Below are positions 21,782 to 33,179 of a stretch of 64,000 bases of DNA, piece by piece. The position numbers were made by a program, and so were the translations under genes. Origin of the DNA: Lateolabrax maculatus (Eukaryota > Chordata > Actinopteri > Acropomatiformes > Lateolabracidae). Numbering within the stretch: position 1 is the first letter of the stretch; every line of letters begins with the position of its first letter. Below the pieces are notes generated by a model. It saw only the letters and a program-made list of their open reading frames with translations. It did not search any database and was not told the origin of the DNA. The stretch is from positions 4,972,001 through 5,036,000 of the forward strand of contig CM062211.1 in NCBI GenBank assembly GCA_031216445.1, written 5' to 3'.

Positions 21782-22600
21782 TTAATGTTGGTTGTTAGAA
21801 AGTAAAGTCATCTCCTCTTCATCTTGGCCTTGCTGCTGCTGGGTGGTCACCTCAGGCTCAGCTGTAGCTCTTTCAGATGGGGAGAAGTTTGCCACCTCTC
21901 TATGAGCGTTTTTGTTTATGTCCTCCCTCTCCGCCAAGGTGAACATCTGAAGTTGCTTGAATTTTGGCCAGAGCAGCACGCCTAGCTTTTTGTGTTTCCC
22001 AAAACTACCTGTTCAGCCAGATGTCCCGTACATGTATTGAATAGAACATAAATTAATTAAATAATCAAATAACACAACAGTAAATACCTATAGCAAAGGG
22101 TGAATAAATTAGGATTAATAATAATAATAATAATTATAATAATAATATAATAACTATTCACATCAAGCACAGATTCAACGATCTCCAGTATTCCCTTGTT
22201 TCACATTCTTGTTTTAAAGACTGCTTGAGTCCGAGTTGTAATCCGGAGTGTTTAAAAACTTTTGTCGGGGTCTTGCATTGCTCAATGTAGGCTCTTACTT
22301 GTTGTAGCTTTTCCTCCTCTTCATCGTCTTCCTCGTCACCTGCCCTAGACTTCTTGAAGATGTGCTTCAGCACTGTATTCAGTACGTGTGCTATACAGCT
22401 GTTGTGCCCCCATCTGGAGAGCGCTGCCTGCACCTTTGCAGCTTGGTCGCTGTGAACACCAGTCTGTCAGTCTCGTATGGGGTAAAACCACATGTAGTGG
22501 TAATGCACATGTACATATGACAGTTAAACTCCCAGTTGTCATCTATGTAGTGCAACGTGATACTGGTGTAATTGACCTTCCTGTAATCATACATTCACAT
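21782..22600 (-). pseudogene. Degenerate hAT (ZBED-like) transposase, unit 1
   Basis: Reading the minus strand through frame changes: SITLHYIDDNWEFNC near 22560, RWGHNSCIAHVLNTVLKHIF near 22400, LKQSLKQECETREYWRSLN near 22180 and LLWPKFKQLQMFTLAERE near 21960. These match, in order, the conserved core of ZBED-type hAT transposases (the CIAH helix, the TRWNS-like block, the LDPRFK-like block). At least one frameshift and missing middle sequence make it non-functional. Unit 2 copy at 43580-44400. Confidence 0.65.
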
Positions 22601-23227
22601 GTCTGTGGATGCTCTGCATGTCAGTCTGTCGCTATGGCTCTCCTTACTGCCAAGTGCTTGCTCATGGTGGGAATTTTTGGGTCTCTGTAAATAATGTTTT
22701 AAAGAGTACGGTGTAGACCTACTCTATATGAAAATTGTCCTGAGGTAACTACTGTTATGATTTGGCGTTATATAAATATGACTTAGAGAGTTTATCTTTG
22801 ACTGATGTGAAATTACAGAAGGTTTCTAAGTCAGGCAAGAAGTCGATTCTGAAGTGACAAGATGAGTCTCTGAGTTGTCAATCAAGAAATTTAGATTGCT
22901 ATGACGGTAAAAGTACATTTGTACACTAATTGTTTCCAGAAACCACAAAAGCATTTGCACTTATAAGAAAACTATGGTGAACCACATCAGACCTTGGATT
23001 CAACTAAGAGAGCACAGGTTATATCTTAGAGGTATCAGTGTTGCTATATTTTAGCCTATTGTAATTATAACGCTATAGTATTTTTCATAGACAGGCTTAT
23101 TATTGATTGGGCTTCAGTATGGGAGTTTCATGGAAATATGACCTGTTTCCTCATCGTATTTACGTGTTTCTACTTCTGTTTAGGATGCATCGTAATCCCC
23201 ACGCATCTTCCCCAACCAAATACACTT

Positions 23228-23781
23228 CTAGCCGCCCTTTTGAGGGCAAGTGTAGGACATGACAACGTCAATCATATTTCTAATGATGGGAGGTGGTGGG
23301 TGGATGTCATGCGGTAGATGGTGAGCCACAGTCATCCCCCAGGCATCCACCAGATGAACATTCAGACCTCTGAACATGGCTTTGAGCACCTTGTCACACT
23401 GCAGTGAGTACCAGTCGCTGTTGGTTAGTGCCACAGTAAGTGTCAAAGCTCTGGGATTCCCGGTCCGGATGATGACTACCGTGCCTGGAGCCCTGTCCAG
23501 CAGCCGCACCACCGCCCTGCGGATGCTCTGTAGCCGCCGGATGTAGACCTCCATGGGGAAAGAGGTGAAGTGAGCCCAGATGCTGAGAGCTACGACAGTG
23601 TTGGGGCCTCCGCTTAAACCATCTAGTTCATTGGCAATGTAACGCAGCTCTCTGGTTGAGAGGGTGCGAAAACGGATAGGAACACCGTGGCAGCGGTATG
23701 TCACCAAGATGTTGTTTGCATAGTCCAAGGCAATGTAAGGTCCAGCTTTCAATGGGCCGTGCAGGTTAAAATCCTTAAGAT
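23228..23781 (-). CDS. nxpe3-like: Exon 6 of NXPE copy B
   Basis: 554 bases, one codon shorter than copy A. It encodes ALDYANNILVTYRCHGVPIR, RRAVVRLLDRAPGTVVIIRT and SYTCPQKGG. It retains CHG and PIRF, which copy A has changed to FHG and PIVSF. The acceptor is CATTAG. Confidence 0.9.
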
Positions 23782-26700
23782 CTAATGTAGTACAGAGGGA
23801 AAGGATTAAGTTGCAGTGTGATTAAAATAAAAACTGTTGCCAGAATTCACTGTGGATCATCTACCTGGAAGTACTGCGATGAGGTATTCATACCACTGCC
23901 TGATGGTGGAGTCTCCATACATGTGGACCACCTTCCCTTTCAGACACTGAGTGATGGCAGAGGGGTTGAATTGGTGAACTGTGGTGCCACCTAGTGCTCT
24001 CCACACACCCTGGTAGTAATAGCCAGTGAGTTCAGACTTCACAATACTGCTCTCCACCTCTGGTTGACCTGTGAGGAAGTTAAAGGATCATTTTATTCTT
24101 TATCAAGCAGCAGAAGTTTGTCAAGGGCTTGATAACAAGTTAATCAGGTGTCAGAGTTAGAGCTCTTGAGGAGTAGAGTTGGTGACTACTACTCTAAAGC
24201 AATACTCTGTCCACAATCATTTGAGGATAAAACCCTCAAATGGTGTTAACATTTTGTAGTTTGTGTTTTTACAAGGATCAAACCTTATTGGACCGTACAT
24301 ATACCAACCTCATCTACCTCACCAGATGTATGAATGCTGAAAACTATCAAACTAAACTCCTTACAATGATGATGCCAACAAGAACACGAGAGCACCTGTA
24401 TGGAAATAAATCTGTCTCACCAGATTTTGAAATGTAAAAGCCTTTGAATTTCTAGCACAGATTTTTTTTTTTGCATTGAAATCTTGTATCAGAATTATTT
24501 CCCTCTGAATTCAACTTCTCGCTTTAATTTTTCAATGATTAAAAATTCAGAATCAATAAGTATTAAAAAATTCAAATATTTATTCAAGTTACTCAAATTT
24601 GAGTTAAAAAATTCAGATTAAATATCTGGGATACCAAGGATGAGAAATCGATTCTGTTTCAGATCAAACCAACATCCAGCCAATCAAGTTACGCTTCAGT
24701 GGTCATGTGACACCGATGCTTGAAATCACTGAAGGCGGTCATCTGCTATGGCAACAAACCCAAACGATGGTACTTTGGTGAGTGTATAAACTTTTATTTG
24801 CCTTTTGCGTCATTTGTTTCAGTAACATGTAATACCTGACATGTTGCACATTAACATCATTTATTGGACAATATCTACGTGGAACTTTTAATGAGGTGGC
24901 GTTTGTTAAAATCTAATGTTATGAGAAGATTCTGTTATGCGAGCGTGGTTCATTGACGCTAATGTTACTTATAGTTCTGAGATGGTACGTTTAACAGCTG
25001 GGTAGTTAAGTAACTAGCTTAACTAGCTTTGTGAGGACAGGATAGTCTGGCTGATATCGTACAGTCAGCCTGGCTCTTACTGTAACCTTTAACAGGACTG
25101 AAATGATGAATATTCCTTAATAGCTGTAAGCTCCTCATCTACAGTGGGTCTCTGGTTAGAGACAGAAACACAGAAGCAGAGGTCCTGATTCTGAGACTTT
25201 ACTGATGCTCAGTATCGGGTACAGTTATAACAGCTTCCTATGAATGTAGGAATGTTTGTATATATGGTATCTGGAATAATAATCACAATAATAAACAGTA
25301 GTGAGTCACTTTAACAGTAAAGCTGACATAAATCAATAACTGTAACATGAACTAAGGTTTGTTGGCTTACTAAAGAAATATTATTGGGACAAGCAAACTC
25401 TCAATAGCCCAACGCATAGTAAACCATGGCCACAAAGCACCACAGTAGCTGAAACATGCCTCCCAGCCGCTCGATCTCGGGCACGCTCACATGAACGCAG
25501 TGTTGCCTAATTGGCGACTTTCTCGCTAATTCTGGCGACTTTCCAAATCCTCTCGGTGACTTTTTTGTCAAAAGTGACTAGCGACAAAGCTAGACATGCA
25601 CTGTGCCCAATATTAATTAGGACAATTAGGACTTGTTCATTGAGAAAATGCAAAAATTGAGAAAATCTTTTTCAATTTTAGGTTTGGTTGGTCTACTAAT
25701 GTAACTCAAATTTAGTTAACAGCACACTATGCTATTGGTGGCCCTGTTAGAAAGCAATTAAACAGAAATAACTTAGTTAGATATAAACCATGGTGCACAG
25801 GGGCTATTTCTAACCTGATGCACAGCTGGTGCCACATTCAAGAACGTTTACCCTGCTACTCCATGCTCCAAGCGCTCTGCTCCAATTGGTCTGACTACAT
25901 CTCACTAGAGGACAACGCTACCCAGAAGAAAGTGGTTAAATGTTTTTTCTCCTTTTCTGACTTTGTCTACAGTACATTCAGTTTTGGGATTATTGTTACA
26001 GGCAGTGGAGTAAAAATTGTGCTTTACCCTCCTTTTTTGGCAACACGGTGACACTGGCAGGTCCTGCAGCTTGAATGGAGACTTTCATGTTGACACCACT
26101 GAAGAAAAGCGCACAAATATGTGTTACACACACACACACAAAAAAAAACAAAAACAAAGGAGGACAAAAAGGTGTTATCATTTTATGAATTTTAAAAAAG
26201 AACAATCAAACACTAAAATGGGAAACAACTGTTTGAAATTTTATTAAAAATTACTCAAAACTTCAGCCTGTAAGAATCCATTTTTGTGAGTTAAAGCTGC
26301 ATTAATTAATGTTTTCCTATAAACAATGGGTCCAATGACTATGTGTAATGTTCAAGGTGTCGCTCGCAGTGATGAACCCACCGAGAACTATCACCTGACT
26401 CTGGGGCGTCTTTCAGCTCATTGTTTTGGTTTTACTCCCCACAACTTTTGGTTGAGTCTCAATGCTCTTGTGAACATATTCAATTAGAAGCAGCAGGCAG
26501 CTGTTTTCAGCAAAGAAAGTTCTGATTAACCGACCACCAAACATCAGACAGAACAAGTCAGCAGCTAGTTCAGTCACGACCACTATGACAAAGATACTTG
26601 ATCTACATGCAGTAGATATATTTGCAGTCAGATGTATTTGGCGATATGCTCTGTTCTGGGACCTAACTGCTTTCCAGGTGCATACGTGGAAAGCCTAAGG

Positions 26701-27116
26701 CAAGGAGAGCACACCTCCCTGCCTTTAACTAAGGCTAAAAGGTGAGTGAAAGTTGGCCATTAACACAAGTCCAAATGAATTCTAATGTTGCTCCATGTCT
26801 ACTGGATGTGTAAATAAACACATTTATAATGTAATAAATGATCAATGTTATGTTGATAGCTTGTTGTGCTGCCCTCAACTGGCAAAAATCACAAGTGTGC
26901 ATCTTTTAAGTTTCTGAAAACACCACATCCAAAATAAAATTTCAAAATGTACAATAAATAAATAAATGAAACACAGCAGATACTCTCCAACGATGTTAAT
27001 TTAAGTCAATTAGTTGGGGCGCCCCAGTAAATCACTGGGTAGAGGTTATACCAGACTCACTGAGTCCTGAGCCCGGGGCCCATTGCTGCAGGTTATCACC
27101 TCTCTCTTTCAGATTT

Positions 27117-27173
<57 letters not shown>

Positions 27174-30072
27174 ATAATAGTAGTAAAATAGCAAGAATAA
27201 ATCTTAAATAAAATTAATTTGTATTGATTTGTATTATCTTTAACCAACCATCAAAATGGTGCCACAGATAGCAGCCTCGACACTGCGCTCTCTGGTACTG
27301 TTGTTCCAACTCCTCAGAGCGGACCACGTAACGGCACTATCAGGAAAAACGAGGGGAGGCGGAATCTGCTTCTACATTAATTAAGGTTGGTGTACAGAAA
27401 ACCCTTTTCATTGACTGTAAACCCTTTTTTTTCACCGCAGGAGTTTTCCTTATTTATTCTGGTTGGTGTTTTTATCCCACTTCAAGCCTGTGATAGTTTG
27501 AGTGTAAACTTCTGACCCACTGGAATTGTGATATATTGAATTATAAGTGAAAAAAATCTCTCTTTAAACATGTGTCATGCACAAAGTAGATGTCCTAACC
27601 AATTTGCCAGAACTAAAGTTTGTTAATATTAAAACTGTGGGGTGATTAAAAAATTAGTTTTAATGATTTCAACCTAAGTGTAAACCTAAGTGTAAACTTC
27701 TGATTCAGCTGTATTTATTAGAAGTCACACAAACTGCAGTCCTATTTCTCTGCACCCTCACCTTTGAAAGAGCTTCTCCTCCTTAGGCTCGAGGTTGTGT
27801 TTGATTTCTCCGTTGGACTGGATGATCCTGGCATCACAGCTCAGCTTCTTTGGCTTGTAGCAGAACCAAGGCTCACCTGTACGGAGGTCAGTGTAGTTGC
27901 ACAGAGGCTGCTGGGTCGGACGTAGGCAGATGTTACAGATGGTAGTTTCAGAGAGAGAGCCTGAGCGAAAGAGGCTTTTGGAGGTAACTCTATCAGGCTG
28001 TTCGCTGGTCAGCCTGCGCAGCACTGTGACGGCTTCACTAGAGTGAGCCAGCGTCACCTGATAGGATAGAGAACCAGAGTTTTCATTAAGCCCACCATGT
28101 TCATATCAATGAAGACAAATAATGTTAATACTACTTAGATCTCCACACTTTGAGACATTTATAAAAATGTAAGTTTCCATAAACCAGATTAATCTTCAGA
28201 CAACCTCTGGAGAATTGACGATTCACTAAACCTCTCACCCGGACAGCGATTGTCAAATGATAGCTTAGCAACCTTAACTAGGCAGGGCAGGTCTGTCAAG
28301 CTTTGGATTTCTCTACATGTTGAATTGCTGTACATGAGACTGTAGTAAGACAGATACTCTGTATTGTTTGGAGGGTGGGTCTTTTATGAGCCTTTCCAAA
28401 ACCAAAAACACAAGGGGGAAAGTGTGAGGAATTAATCTGTTTTGTCTGTTCTAATGTAATCTGCAAATTTTAGCATAGAATGTTAACCAGCTACATTAGT
28501 AACCTACCGTTACGTTCATGGCCAAGAAGTATTTTTTTATTACATTATTTTGTTTGGTTACAGGTTAAGAAAAAGTCCCATTTGCAAACTAATTCAGGAG
28601 CCTCCTGGGAGCTACTTTTAGAGAGCAAACGTTAAACCTCAGACAAATCCAAGATATTGTTATGACGGATACGAATACACATCGGCAAAACAGAGTTATG
28701 TTGGGATGAAATTAGAGTCTGTTTTCACAAAAACTCATATAGCAAACATGAGCTTTATTAAGTAGCTATCTACAGCTGATAAAGTCTGACAGTTTGCAGC
28801 TGACAAAATCAACAGATGGTGGCTAGAAATGAGACCCTGATTTTATTTATAGTCACAGTGTTTCTTAAATTCCTAAGAAATCATGTTTTAAATCTGACAT
28901 TGTGATCGTTACAAACTGCATATGTGCTGTGCAAAAAGTTAAATTTAACAGGTGTAGCAACAGTAACTAAGGGGGACAGGGCTTAGTGAATGGTCAATTA
29001 GAAGATAGATTAAAAACACCTGTAGTACAATCACATGTAACATGATAATAATAATAAAACCGTGTTAAATACTGTCCAGCATCAACTAAAGTATGCAACA
29101 GTCTCCCAGATGTAGGCGCACAGGCGCAGCATGCAACATGGGTTTGTTTTGCATTAATGAAAACATGGCGGGAGGCACAGCGCTCCAGAGATTTTTCAGC
29201 CTACGGCTGCATTCAGACAACACCTGTAGTACAATTACATGTAACATGATAGTTTTCATCTTCACCTGAACCTGTGCGCTTCCTTCCCAGAGTAAAGAGA
29301 ACACAGCAGAGTAGCTGCCATTGAGATGATCCACCACATGCCCAACCACACCTGCACCAAGTGTCGGGTTGTGCAGCCGGGCGAGTAAGAAGTCTCCCCC
29401 AGACTTCTTGGGATGGCTCTGGAAGTCATACATTTTGATGAAAACCTCCAGCTGATCCCCTACGTGCCACTGTCCTCCTCCCCTCCCTGGTGGGAGAATG
29501 GTGAAGGTGCTGTGGGCAGGATCACTGGTCTGCTCCAGGGAAAGAGGAGCTGTCAACAGTGGAGTTTCAGGCCATGCAATGGAGTCTAGTAGGAGGCGTT
29601 CCTCCAGAGCGTCCTCAGGGGACAGTGGCTGGAAGGTGCAGAAGCTGTGATGCATGTCAGGGACAGTGGAAACTCTCGGGACCATGATGGTGGAGATCAC
29701 TTGATGCTGAAACTGGCAGGGGGTCGAGAGAGAGATGGTGACAAAGATGCATCAAACAAATTTCCTTAAAATTTGGAAAAGAAAAATCCCTTGTAACTAG
29801 TTTTCACTAATTTGCAATAAAGAACATCATTGTTATCCTGAGACACTTTGAAACACACATTTGAAAACAATATTCTGAAATCTGACTAATATTACATATT
29901 TCAAACATGGCCCACCTTCAAGTGATCCCACTGAAACCAAAGTTCTCACCTCCAGGACCTCCATGTTACGTAGCACAAAGATTAAGACAGCCACAGCCAG
30001 AGAGAGGAAGATGACGGCGTACTTGGGAAGGCAGATGCAGACCTCCCCTCCTATACAAGATCTGACCTTCAT
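23228..30072 (-). CDS. nxpe3-like: NXPE family member 3-like, copy B (six coding exons, intact, hybrid)
   Basis: Joined exons: 29950-30072, 29266-29712, 27762-28057, 26028-26098, 23865-24068, 23228-23781. They total 1695 bases, or 564 residues plus stop, with canonical splice sites and no internal stop. It has the same layout as copy A: a membrane anchor near residues 17-35, the Cys-rich neurexophilin region, YGDST (Ser about 366) and DAWGMTVAHH (Asp about 526, His about 534). Exons 1-2 are almost identical to copy A, while exons 3-6 belong with copy C. The switch lies in intron 2 at the tandem duplication junction (29048-29052), so B is a fusion of two paralogues. Its predicted role is that of copy A, a Golgi or secreted esterase/acyltransferase-like protein, by family inference only. 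Confidence 0.88.
23865..24068 (-). CDS. nxpe3-like: Exon 5 of NXPE copy B
   Basis: 204 bases between acceptor CTCACAG and donor GTAGAT. Contains KGKVVHMYGDSTIRQWYEYL with the candidate catalytic Ser. One residue shorter than copies A and D before that block. Confidence 0.88.
24069..26027. other. Intron 4 of NXPE copy B
   Basis: No exon seen. 25490-25600 is a dispersed fish repeat built on TTGGCGACTTTCTCGCTAATTCTGGCGACTTT and AGTGACTAGCGACAAAGCTAG. A frame at 24240-24437 has no family features. The homologous intron of copy C lacks about 129 bases (25323-25451) and has gained about 160 bases (47512-47668). Confidence 0.5.
26028..26098 (-). CDS. nxpe3-like: Exon 4 of NXPE copy B (71 bases)
   Basis: Acceptor TTCTTCAG, donor GTAAAG. 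Encodes SGVNMKVSIQAAGPASVTVLP followed by KKEG. Same length and phase as in the other copies. Confidence 0.85.
27016..27170 (+). mobile_element. tRNA-derived SINE-like fragment with (TC)n tail
   Basis: GGGGCGCCCCAGTAAATCACTGGGTAGAGG resembles a decayed tRNA A-box region (GTAGCTCAGTGGGTAGAGG) and is followed by GCTGCAGGTTATCACCTCTCTC, the usual end of a common fish SINE. A pure (TC)n run of about 52 bases follows at 27119-27170. The copy C equivalent is 48871-49015 with a shorter run. Confidence 0.55.
27762..28057 (-). CDS. nxpe3-like: Exon 3 of NXPE copy B
   Basis: 296 bases with acceptor CTATCAG and donor GTGAGG. Encodes VTLAHSSEAVTVLRRL, SETTICNICL, PLCNYTDLRTGEPWFCYKPK and ends LFQ plus two bases. 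This exon is missing from copy C, so B is the only remaining representative of this lineage in the window. Confidence 0.9.
28058..29265. other. Intron 2 of NXPE copy B containing the duplication junction
   Basis: 28058-29047 matches intron 2 of copy C (49266-50154 in its surviving part), and 29053-29265 matches intron 2 of copy A (7751-7963). Between them is a 5-base filler ATAAT. CACCTGTAGTACAAT..ACATGTAACATGATA therefore occurs twice, at 29017-29047 and 29221-29251. Confidence 0.85.
29266..29712 (-). CDS. nxpe3-like: Exon 2 of NXPE copy B
   Basis: 447 bases, differing from copy A at only about two residues (DMHHSF for DMYHSF, FQSHPKK for FQGHPKK). Donor GTGAAG; acceptor CAG after a CT-rich tract. 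Confidence 0.88.
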
Positions 30073-30129
30073 GATGTGTGATCAGTCTTCATCTGTGGCT
30101 GCTGTGACGAGATCATCTGTTACTGGATT
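29950..30129 (-). CDS. nxpe3-like: Exon 1 of NXPE copy B (start ATG at 30072) with end of 5' UTR
   Basis: Coding 30072 to 29950, 41 residues, donor GTGAGA. Two substitutions against copy A (CICLPKYAV for CFCLPKYVV), both leaving the membrane anchor intact. The putative acceptor TTTTTTAAG bounds the exon at 30129. Confidence 0.8.
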
Positions 30130-31282
30130 CTTAAAAAACAAAACAAAGGGGTAAATGACAACTTGTTACGCTGAGAATAAGAATTTTACTTTGGGAAATC
30201 CTCTCTATACAAGTAGTGTGACATGTCTGGCTTTCAATCATTAACTAAAAATAAATCCAGTCACACAGGTAATTTTAAAAACTGTTAACATGATGATTAA
30301 TTCCCAGGTGACCTTATCATGTTCCCTTTGCAACATAATGTAAATATCTGAATACATGGACACTGTAATCTTTTGCAAACTTCCTCTTACAACAAGTTGC
30401 ACTAATATTTTCACTCTCATTCCACAGATCAGAGATGCTGGTGTCATTCTGCTAATTACAGGTTTCCACTATTGTTCAAATGTATATCTGCAAATACAGC
30501 GATGTAATGATCACAACTGAACTTTTAATGATTTCTAGTTCTCTTCACAAAATTCTCTTTACTTTTTCAGCCACACTAGCAGCGTGTGCCCACCACTTTG
30601 GACAGAAATGTGTCAACAACTGGTGCTCAGAGGATGAAGTCTCATGACTCAAGTGATCCCCTGACTTTTTTGCTGTGCCACCAACAGGTAAAAGTTTTTT
30701 TACTTGTCCAGTGAAATATCTAAATTATCTAAATGTAAATAAATAAATATCTGAATATTTATGACTTTAGTGATTGGCTGACTTTTCCTCGAGGGCCACC
30801 ATGAGGTTACAATTTGTGTTTTTTGAGTGAAATGTCTCAACAACAATCAGATGGATTAGCATGAAATTTGGTGCAGACATTCATGTCCACCTCAGGATGA
30901 ATTAAAATCACTGACTTTTCATCCAGAGCTATTATCAGGTCACATTTTAATTTAGAGAAAAAAAAAAAGAAAAAAACAAAACAACGGATCAGCAGTTGCA
31001 GTTCCTTGCAGTCTGATCACGATAAATACATACAGGTGTGTGGTGTGGATGAAAATGTATGTCTGGGACTTAATCCCAAATAGTAAAACATTCACAAAGA
31101 CAACAGTGTAAGTTTAGACATCTGCCGATATAAAAAATATTAATTTAAATATTAATGTATTTTCAGCTTTGTTTTCAATTACTACTAAATGATTGCAGCT
31201 GTAAACTTAGACTGAACTCATCTTATATATCTGAACAACTGAGAAAAACTGTAAAGCAGGATCTGTCAACCACATCAAAATC

Positions 31283-31580
31283 ACCAGAGGGGTGTACAAC
31301 AAAGCGAGATTAATGGGTTAGCAAGGTATATTGAGCCTAAACCCAGAGTTTTCAATGTCATGAAGGTAGCTGTCTTTTAACCTGCCTAGATCACCATGGT
31401 AACTTATGCTGCACACCTAACTTAGGTTATGTTATGTTATGTTCAGGGTTTCGGCTTAAAATCGGCTGTAAAAAGCGTCGTACTTTCACTAATTATTTTC
31501 CTGACGATATTCTATTTTAGCGATATAGATTCTCAGCTGAGGGAATACGATATATATATGCAAACTTTGCTGAGCTGTAC
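31283..31580. mobile_element. Unit-2-specific insertion of a dispersed repeat
   Basis: About 297 bases absent at the matching point of unit 1 (9979). It begins ACCAGAGGGGTGTACAACAAAGCG and contains TAGATCACCATGGTAACTTATGCTG, phrases I associate with a common fish short repeat. Target-site duplication is not clear. Confidence 0.5.
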
Positions 31581-31791
31581 GTTGGTAATGTCACCTAATG
31601 AAACCGTTTTGTTACAGCAGTGCATTGCGTTTTTTTTGACACGGGAATTCCTGCATGCATTCAGTTAGTGACGCAGAAAAGGATTTTTCCCCGTATCCTT
31701 CAGGTAATATTAACACTTTAAATTTCACACAGCGCTGTCCTGGCTAAATAAAGGATAAAAAGATCAACAAAATAAAAAATATCATCCATAC

Positions 31792-32381
31792 TGTCATGAT
31801 CTGTTCTTTTTTGTTTGATGTCACTTTCTTGCCCCTACTGTCTGTCACTGTTTTCCCTGCCTTCACTTCTGCTCACTGCCCTCGGGCCATGGACTCCTTC
31901 TGTTCCCCTGACCTGCCATTCCCTCACCTTCCACCAGATGCCCTCTGACTTTTCTGACTTCCCATCACCTGACTGCCCCACCCACCTACACACCTGTCTC
32001 CACTCCTCTCTCTGCCTGTCAGCCACTCCTTCCTCATCAGTTCAACTCCCTTCACCTGTTCACTCACCTACCACCTATCAGTCACTTATATATACCGGTC
32101 CACTTCCTTTGTCTGGTGTCAGATCCTTGTTTCCTGTTCCTATGTTTCCTGTTCCTTTGTGCCTATAGGCTCGTTCGAGATCAACTGCACCTTGGAAAGT
32201 GGACGAGATCAGGCAGCAGCAGCAGCAGGGGGCGGTGACAAAAAGCTGCAGTCAAGTCGGACAGTTTCCAGCAGCCTTCAAAGAATATACAGGAAGTGAC
32301 GGAAATATTTACGTCCTGTTCAATCCGTCTGTAGGCTGATTGTAGTTTAAGTAGAGCCAAAGATGAACTGTCTCTGGTGGA

Positions 32382-32434
<53 letters not shown>

Positions 32435-33179
32435 TAAATGTATTAGCCCTCACAAGACACCGTGAACTCAAACAGACCAGGATCAGAGTGCTGTGCAAAC
32501 ATATTTAAACAACAAAGAAAGTCCATAAATAGAAACACAACAAAAGTATCTTTCACAGTCAAATTTTCAGACCACCATTCAGTAGAACATAATTCATAAA
32601 TCATAAATAAAAAAGATTTACCATATTCTGGAAAAATCTAAATAAATGCTAATTAAACTATCTATCTACACAGAAAATGAGGATTTTCTACAGCATGTGG
32701 TGTTTGTGGACAAAGCTAAGAGCCAATCAGCTCTTTGATCGACAGCCAGGCGTTTCCCATCATGCCCTGGCTCTTGCAGGTGGAGAGTGGCTGCGGCGCC
32801 TGGCTCTAAAAACTGCAGTAGTTATCGTTGTGCACTAATGCATGACGTCAGAGCAAGTTGGGATCAAGTCGGACACAAAACATGCATTGTGCGGCGATCG
32901 TCAGTGATCGATTCTGCGCAGGCCTGGCTCATCTCGAACGAGCCTTATGTTTCATGTTCCTGTTCCTCGGTTGTCTGTGCTGTGTTCCCATGTGCCTTGT
33001 CCCTGGATTACCTGTTTCTGTTACCTGCCTGCTTTGGACTCTGGATTTTTCTGTTTGCCTCATTACCCAGTAAGTTTGTGTTTCACCATTTGGAATAAAC
33101 TCTTCACACCATACCTGCCAGTCTCCTCTCTTCTCTGCAATTGGGTCCTATCCCTGCCAGACCGTTAACATCTGTGACA
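31792..33179 (+). mobile_element. Candidate solo LTR with nested MITE (unit 2)
   Basis: Copy of 10203-11554. Flanks read CATAC and CATAT, a four-of-five match for a target duplication. The nested MITE spans 32167-32945. Confidence 0.5.
32167..32945. mobile_element. MITE with 15-bp TIRs (unit 2 copy, expanded by (AT)n)
   Basis: Same perfect TIRs and TAT flanks as the copy at 10578-11320. It is longer because a short (AT)n of about 16 bases in unit 1 is about 48 bases here (32384-32431). Confidence 0.7.

Larger units (their letters stand above)
7751..29047. repeat. Tandem duplication unit 1 (about 21.3 kb)
   Basis: 7751 onward (AATAAAACCGTGTTAAATACTG) aligns with 29053 onward, and the alignment continues to 29047 against 50154. 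The unit starts in intron 2 of copy A, carries its exons 2 and 1 and the intergenic region, then exons 6-3 of copy B, and ends in intron 2. Long stretches (for example 12498-12720) are base-identical between the units, so the duplication looks recent. Confidence 0.9.

Noticed and set aside
25818..26051. 77-residue frame also seen at 47621-47896
   Set aside because: Overlaps NXPE exon 4 on the opposite strand and lies in duplicated intron sequence; no recognisable product.
26200..26780. Possible conserved non-coding element shared with 48060-48600
   Set aside because: Shared through the tandem duplication and resembling a common fish repeat; no independent evidence of constraint.
27032..27247. 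Arg-Glu repeat frame on the minus strand
   Set aside because: Translation of the (TC)n tail of a SINE-like fragment.
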